Below, in pieces: positions 60,270 to 64,000 of a stretch of 64,000 nt of DNA. This DNA comes from Mesorhizobium sp. Lineage in GTDB: Bacteria; Pseudomonadota; Alphaproteobacteria; Rhizobiales; Rhizobiaceae. Every line of letters starts with the position of its first letter. Position 1 is the stretch's first letter. Below the pieces are notes generated by a model. The model ran no database searches, had not been told where the DNA came from, and saw only the letters and a list, made by a program, of their open reading frames with translations. The stretch spans positions 1 to 64,000 of the forward strand of contig NZ_JAFKID010000019.1 in NCBI RefSeq assembly GCF_017306545.1, given 5' to 3'. The position numbers were made by a program, and so were the translations under genes.

Positions 60270-60721
60270 GCGGCAGCATCCGTCCAGGCAACGGGACCGT
60301 CAGAAACGAGGGTCACGGTGCAGGTCGACTGCTCCTTGTTGCCGTCCGACGTAACCTCGAACTGCGTCAGCTTGAACGACCCGGACCAGGAGCCGCCGCC
60401 GGACGCCAGAGGGACATTGAGCGCGAACTGGATGTTCTTGCCGTTGTCGCCCTTGTACCAATCGAACCAGTCGGCGACAGAAGCGGTGTACAGCATGCCC
60501 GCGCCCGAGATCGTGGCCGAAAGGCCGTCCTTGGTGACGCTTTTCCACGCCGGATCGTCGGGATTATCGCAGTCCGGCATCACGAACTCGTTCGTGTCGG
60601 ACTGAAACTGGATGCCGCGACTGGTGTTGATCAAGCAGTCGGCGGTGAACACTTCGGGCGAAGCTCCGTCGCCAATCTTGACGAGCAGCTTCGACCCCGT
60701 AACGCGAGGCACAGCAGCCAT
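60266..60721 (-). CDS. Phage major tail tube protein
   Basis: The 151-aa beta-rich protein starts MAAVPRVTGSKLLVKIGDG. It has ADCLINTSRGIQF, DPAWKSVTKDGLSATISG and WSGSFKLTQFEV, the tail-tube pattern of GTA and TP901-1-like phages. It lies between the DUF3168 and chaperone genes, the standard place. Confidence 0.8.
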   Translation of the reverse strand: MAAVPRVTGSKLLVKIGDGASPEVFTADCLINTSRGIQFQSDTNEFVMPDCDNPDDPAWKSVTKDGLSATISGAGMLYTASVADWFDWYKGDNGKNIQFALNVPLASGGGSWSGSFKLTQFEVTSDGNKEQSTCTVTLVSDGPVAWTDAAA

Positions 60722-60757
60722 AGATATTCTCCTTGTGAAGATGCCCGTCCGGGCCGG

Positions 60758-61150
60758 TTAAGCCGGGTCGATCAATGCCCGGAAGGTGACGACGGCATGT
60801 TCGGTGAGGCCGTCAGGATCGCGGAAAATCCGCGTGGTTTCATGGGTGAGAGATACGAGCGAGAATCCGGCGATGCCAGAGATTGCAACAATGCGCGACA
60901 CGACAGCGGCTGCGATCTGCTTGACCTCAAGCTTCGATCCGGTTTCCGGCCGGGACCAGCAATGGACGTCGGTGCTGACATCCCAGCCATCCTGACAACT
61001 GGTACTGTCGTCGATCACCTGCTCGTCGCCGATGGTGATGCGCGGAAATGGGTTGCTCTCCGGCACCTGGTCGAACACGTTGCCGTCCACCAAAGCAGGC
61101 GCCGTTGTCAGCGCCGCGTAGATCGCCTTTTGAAGCTCCCCAGCAATCAT
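60758..61150 (-). CDS. Phage tail completion protein, DUF3168
   Basis: The 130-aa protein has the DUF3168 pattern: AIYAALTTAPALV, RITIGDEQV, STDVHCWSR, SKLEVKQIAAAVV and GLTEHAVVTFRALI. These proteins cap or join tails. I chose the ATG at 61150, overlapping the stop of the gp10-like gene (ATGA). Confidence 0.8.
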   Translation of the reverse strand: MIAGELQKAIYAALTTAPALVDGNVFDQVPESNPFPRITIGDEQVIDDSTSCQDGWDVSTDVHCWSRPETGSKLEVKQIAAAVVSRIVAISGIAGFSLVSLTHETTRIFRDPDGLTEHAVVTFRALIDPA

Positions 61151-61656
61151 CCGCCTGCCGCCACTTTCTTCGCCGCCTTGTTGGTGGCGCGGGATATCCG
61201 GCCCTTCGCCTTCTTTTTCACCAAGCGCCACGCGGGGAAAAAGAAGGGGCGAGCCGCGGCTCCAGGATGCTCAACCTTGGTGATCGTTCTGCCGAAAATG
61301 TTGAGCAGTCCGCCCGGCCTCTTCGGCTTGATCGTGTGGGCAGCGGTGCCGAACTCGACAAAGGCAGCATAGAAGGCCTTGGCATCGCCCGCATGGATAG
61401 TGACGGTCAGATCGGGGTCGTTCAGCTTGTTCGCAGCGACGCCAACGCCGCGTACGTTAGAGTTCTCCGGCGAGTATTTGCCGAAGGTGTAACCGATGCT
61501 GTTGCGCAGATCGCCGCTCTTTACCGGCGCAAAGTTTCGGGCGGCCTCGACCATTTCAACCGCCGACTGCTGGAGCGCGCCGTGGATTTCCTCGCGCGCG
61601 ATTGCCGGCAGTGCGCGCAGCTTGCGCTTGAGCTTGTTGACGCCAGCAAATTTCAC
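61147..61656 (-). CDS. HK97 gp10-like head-tail joining protein
   Basis: The 169-aa protein starts at GTG 61656 (overlapping the previous stop as GTGA). It has the gp10 pattern: LKRKLRALPAIAREEI, NFAPVKSGDLRNSIGY, YAAFVEFGTAAH and ARPFFFPAW. It ends with a Lys/Ala-rich tail. It joins the tail to the connector. Confidence 0.8.
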   Translation of the reverse strand: MKFAGVNKLKRKLRALPAIAREEIHGALQQSAVEMVEAARNFAPVKSGDLRNSIGYTFGKYSPENSNVRGVGVAANKLNDPDLTVTIHAGDAKAFYAAFVEFGTAAHTIKPKRPGGLLNIFGRTITKVEHPGAAARPFFFPAWRLVKKKAKGRISRATNKAAKKVAAGG

Positions 61657-62000
61657 GCGGCCACTCCGGACTGCGCCAGAACATCGACCCACATGCGATC
61701 GACAGTCGGCGTCACGTCGATGATGTTGTAGAGCGTCCCGACACGCGCATCCCGCGCGCGCCAGTCCGTCGAGATGGTCCGCGTGATGCTGTCGGCGCGT
61801 ACACGGATCAGCAGCGTATGCCTGCCCTGCAAACGGTCGGCCATGACAGCCTCGCCACCGGTGCGATGGACATAGGCGGCGCGGCGCTGGAACTGTTCCT
61901 GCCAGGTGGTGACGACACCGCCGCCGCCGTCCGATCCGCTGCCGCGCTTGTCAAACGCGACGCGTTCGCGAAGATCACCGGCTCCGGTCGGCATCGCCAT
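61653..62000 (-). CDS. Phage head closure protein
   Basis: The 115-aa protein matches the phage_H_T_join/SPP1 gp16-like pattern: GDLRERVAFDKRGSG, WQEQFQRRAAYVHR and LYNIIDVTPTVDR. I chose the ATG at 62000 with GGAGG upstream. It overlaps the 64-aa gene before it by 26 bases. Confidence 0.75.
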   Translation of the reverse strand: MAMPTGAGDLRERVAFDKRGSGSDGGGGVVTTWQEQFQRRAAYVHRTGGEAVMADRLQGRHTLLIRVRADSITRTISTDWRARDARVGTLYNIIDVTPTVDRMWVDVLAQSGVAA

Positions 62001-62169
62001 CGGCAACCTCCTGTTCCGATGTCGTCGGAGATCCTGCGCCTGCCTTCTCAGCAGCCTCGGCGCAGGCGCGCGTCACGTTCACGACCATGCCGCCCTTGTA
62101 GGCAATGGTGACACGGCCGCCTCGCTCGGCAGGCGAGAAGTCGAAATCCTTTTCGAAGCGGAACCACAT
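61975..62169 (-). CDS. Small phage protein between connector and closure genes, 64 aa
   Basis: The 64-aa protein starts MWFRFEKDFDFSPAERGGR and has VTIAYKGGMVVNVTRACAE. Its ATG shares a base with the connector stop (TGATG), and it overlaps the next gene. Small proteins of this type with 'F-xxDFD' starts occur in many phage head-tail modules. The function is unknown. Confidence 0.65.
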   Translation of the reverse strand: MWFRFEKDFDFSPAERGGRVTIAYKGGMVVNVTRACAEAAEKAGAGSPTTSEQEVADGDADRSR

Positions 62170-62756
62170 CAGCGGTAAATCCTGCGTTCGTTGACCAGAT
62201 CGTCAAAGCCGCCAGGTACGGTCGCCATCGTGCCATCCACGGCTGTTTCGCGGTTGAGATACCAATGTCCGGCGAGCATCAGGATCGCATGCACGTCCAT
62301 GGGGTTCTGCGCGGTGACAGGATCGTCGGCAGGGTCTTCCGGATCGTCGCAGCCGGCCGTGAAGCGTACTCTGACTGGCAGCGCAGAGGACGATAGTGCT
62401 GGCCGGGCGAAATTGTCGGCAAAGGTGACGATTCCCATGCGGTCGGGCACGATATCGAGCATCCAATCGGTCGGGGAAATCGTCTGTTCGGCGCCAGCAG
62501 CATCGAGATAGGCAATTTCATCGAGGTCGCCCCGTATCGGCACGACGGGCAGCGAAATGCAGGACCAGTCCGGAGCGCGCCATTCGAACTGCGTCGGCAA
62601 CATCGTTCTTTGCGTCCGCGTCTCATATCGAGCCGTCGCGGCGCGGATCATACGCTCCAGATCGTCGTCGGCATCGTCATCATCGATGCGCAGACGAATC
62701 TTGGCATCCGCGATGGAAATCACGAGGCCGTCAGGCGTGGACAGTTTTACGAGCAT
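62169..62756 (-). CDS. Phage head-tail connector protein, gp6-like
   Basis: The 195-aa protein has the gp6/DUF pattern: ISIADAKIRLRIDDDDADDDL, RMIRAATARYETRT and AILMLAGHWYLNRE. These form the ring below the portal. It lies 15 bp after the DUF2190-like gene. Confidence 0.8.
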   Translation of the reverse strand: MLVKLSTPDGLVISIADAKIRLRIDDDDADDDLERMIRAATARYETRTQRTMLPTQFEWRAPDWSCISLPVVPIRGDLDEIAYLDAAGAEQTISPTDWMLDIVPDRMGIVTFADNFARPALSSSALPVRVRFTAGCDDPEDPADDPVTAQNPMDVHAILMLAGHWYLNRETAVDGTMATVPGGFDDLVNERRIYR

Positions 62757-62771
62757 GACGGCCTCGCGCGA

Positions 62772-63143
62772 TCAGTCGACCAGGATCAGGAACTGACCCT
62801 TCTTGGCGTTGCCGCCGGCGGCGATGACGATCTTGGCGCGGTCGTTGGCAAGGGCGATCTTGTCCATGACCGCTTCCCCAGCCGCCGCGTAGAGCGCAGC
62901 CGCGCCGGCCTGCGAATGCGTCGGAGCGCGCGGATATCGGGCGGTCGCGGCGTTCACGGCCGCCTCCGTCCAGATATTCTCGCCGGTCGCCTCGGCGGTG
63001 ACGGTGAAGCCGACACCGTTGGAGAACGCGGCGGTGCCGTCCTTCAGGTAGTGAATGCTGTGGACCTTGCCGCTGACCTTCGGCGAATAGGCCGTGGCGG
63101 TGCCATCGGCAGCAGTCGTCACATCGATCTTGATGCGTCGCAT
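62772..63143 (-). CDS. Phage protein next to the capsid gene (possible decoration protein)
   Basis: The 123-aa beta-rich protein starts MRRIKIDVTTAADGTATAYSP. It has SGKVHSIHYLKDG, TGENIWTEAAVNAA and KIVIAAGGNAKKGQFLILVD. The position after the major capsid gene is that of decoration or DUF2190-like proteins, but the match is weak. Confidence 0.6.
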   Translation of the reverse strand: MRRIKIDVTTAADGTATAYSPKVSGKVHSIHYLKDGTAAFSNGVGFTVTAEATGENIWTEAAVNAATARYPRAPTHSQAGAAALYAAAGEAVMDKIALANDRAKIVIAAGGNAKKGQFLILVD

Positions 63144-63224
63144 GATAATGTTCCTTGGAAATGCGCCTCAGCGCGTGACGGAGAGGCGGCGGCCGGGAAG
63201 CCGCCGCCGAGAGTACGAAGCCGA

Positions 63225-64000
63225 TCAGTCGGTGAAGGCGCCGGAGACCAGTGCGGCGGGACGGCGGACGGCCAGAGCAAGACGCTCCTCGGCACGAACC
63301 GTCAGCATGTTCTTGATGAAGTTGTCGCGATCCTCCGAGGAGATCGTGACTTCGACATCCATGCGGTCCCATATCTTCGCCGCCATCTTGAAGGCGCCGG
63401 CAAGGAACTCATCCTCGTCCATGGCCTGCGTGGCGATGACAGGACGGCCCCACAGCTGAGGTCCGGCCATCTGGATGACGTTGGCGAAGATGTAGCGCTG
63501 CTCGCCGTCCTTGATCAGTTCGATCTTCGCCCAGCGCGTCGGGTGGAGAACGAGGCCGTCGGACGGATACTCGGCAAGCGACGCCTGGAGCAAAGCCAAG
63601 CGCAGCGTGTCGATGTCCGTTTCGTCCGAGGGGGCGAACGCCGGGGCGTAAGCGGTCGCCTGCGGCACGAGGCCGAACAGATGCTGGCCGGTGCCGTCGC
63701 CCTTGAGGATTTCCATCTCCTCAACGAACTGGAGGCCGTAGCGAAGTTCGCCGTCGATCTCGCTCTGAAGCTGCGGGATATCGTCCATCGCCTGACGGGA
63801 GACAGGCACCCAATGCGCGATGGTGCGCACCGGGGCATCCTTGGGCTCCCACACGAGATTGGACTCGGGCTTCTGATCGCCTTCCGCGACGACGGCCGCG
63901 TTATTGGTGCGGGTCTTCTGGCGCGCATATTCGATCGAGTTCGACGTGGTGCGACCGACAGACAGAAGGTTGCGGATCGTCATCTGCCGACGCGGCAGGC
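63225..64000 (-). CDS. Major capsid protein, HK97 family (5' part outside window)
   Basis: The visible 258 residues or so have the HK97 fold pattern: TIRNLLSVGRTTSNSIEYARQ, DAPVRTIAHWVPVSRQAMDD, EEMEILKGDGTGQHLFGL and LVLHPTRWAKIELIKDG. The frame is open to the window edge (PRRQ before the internal ATG at 63983), and HK97 capsid genes usually encode about 400 residues with a delta domain first, so the start lies to the right. Confidence 0.85.
   Translation of the reverse strand, partial: LPRRQMTIRNLLSVGRTTSNSIEYARQKTRTNNAAVVAEGDQKPESNLVWEPKDAPVRTIAHWVPVSRQAMDDIPQLQSEIDGELRYGLQFVEEMEILKGDGTGQHLFGLVPQATAYAPAFAPSDETDIDTLRLALLQASLAEYPSDGLVLHPTRWAKIELIKDGEQRYIFANVIQMAGPQLWGRPVIATQAMDEDEFLAGAFKMAAKIWDRMDVEVTISSEDRDNFIKNMLTVRAEERLALAVRRPAALVSGAFTD

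Larger units (their letters stand above)
45245..64000. mobile_element. Prophage (siphovirus type), left part; continues beyond the window
   Basis: A capsid-to-lysis module on the minus strand (64000 to 47541) has siphovirus gene order and nearly every junction overlapped by 1-4 bases. Small plus-strand genes (45245-47461) precede it. The left limit is uncertain within 44440-45245. No integrase, repressor, terminase or portal is present, so the rest should lie to the right. Base composition is close to the host's. Confidence 0.9.

Noticed and set aside
45245-64000. A domesticated RcGTA-type gene transfer agent
   Set aside because: Several proteins are GTA-like, but the module has a gpJ-type tip, full lysis genes, a moron and early genes, and lacks the compact GTA end (gp12-gp15 order). 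A prophage fits better.

Overview
The window is GC-rich chromosomal DNA of an alphaproteobacterium of the order Hyphomicrobiales (Rhizobiales), probably Phyllobacteriaceae (Mesorhizobium/Aminobacter-like). This is inferred from several things together: DUF982 genes, class II fructose-bisphosphatase beside homoserine dehydrogenase and an LL-DAP-type aminotransferase, typical rhizobial intergenic palindromes, and the style of the proteins. No database search was possible, so names rest on motifs and gene order read from the sequence.

1-10.3 kb is a catabolic/uptake region. It holds a dimethylglycine/sarcosine-type dehydrogenase (+). A minus-strand run encodes an NMT1/THI5-type ABC transporter (binding protein, ATPase, permease), a cytosine-deaminase-like amidohydrolase, an FAD-linked oxidase and an NAD(P)H oxidoreductase. 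Diverging from it are a RidA-like protein and a creatininase-family hydrolase. Together they look like a pathway for a small cyclic N-compound of unknown identity.

10.3-23.8 kb is mostly core metabolism and housekeeping: a NifU/IscU-like protein, folE, hisI, a patatin-like hydrolase, recJ, glpX, two small envelope proteins (one of only 55 aa), hom, an aminotransferase, a small lipoprotein, class I PHA synthase (phaC), an M15-type peptidase lipoprotein and tRNA-Glu(TTC).

24-31.2 kb is a cobalamin/cobinamide uptake and salvage island: cbiZ (-), a cobalamin riboswitch with a visible candidate attenuator, then btuB-btuF-btuC-btuD, a 48-aa ORF coupled at both ends, and a dedicated tonB.

31.2-38.3 kb has an AraC-type regulator divergent from a tight six-gene operon. 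The operon encodes one inner-membrane protein and five Sec-exported proteins: two paralogous LprI-domain/propeller-like proteins, a DUF4424-like protein and two unrecognised proteins. This is my best candidate for an undescribed envelope system.

38.5-44.4 kb carries two DUF982 genes around a membrane protein, a map paralogue, radC, a VasI/TagO-like exported protein and tig with a clear terminator.

From about 45 kb to the right edge is a prophage, cut by the window end. Its left part has small plus-strand genes and a likely operator/promoter. The rest is a minus-strand siphovirus module in conventional order: HK97-type capsid (truncated at the window edge), connector and closure proteins, tail tube, a tail-chaperone pair with a possible -1 frameshift, tape measure, lambda M/L/K-like proteins, gpJ-like tail tip, fibre-region proteins, then lysis (transmembrane-lysozyme fusion, overlapping Rz/Rz1 spanins, a TM/coiled-coil protein). 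A plus-strand exported 'moron' gene sits inside the tail module. No integrase, terminase or portal is in the window; they should lie to the right.
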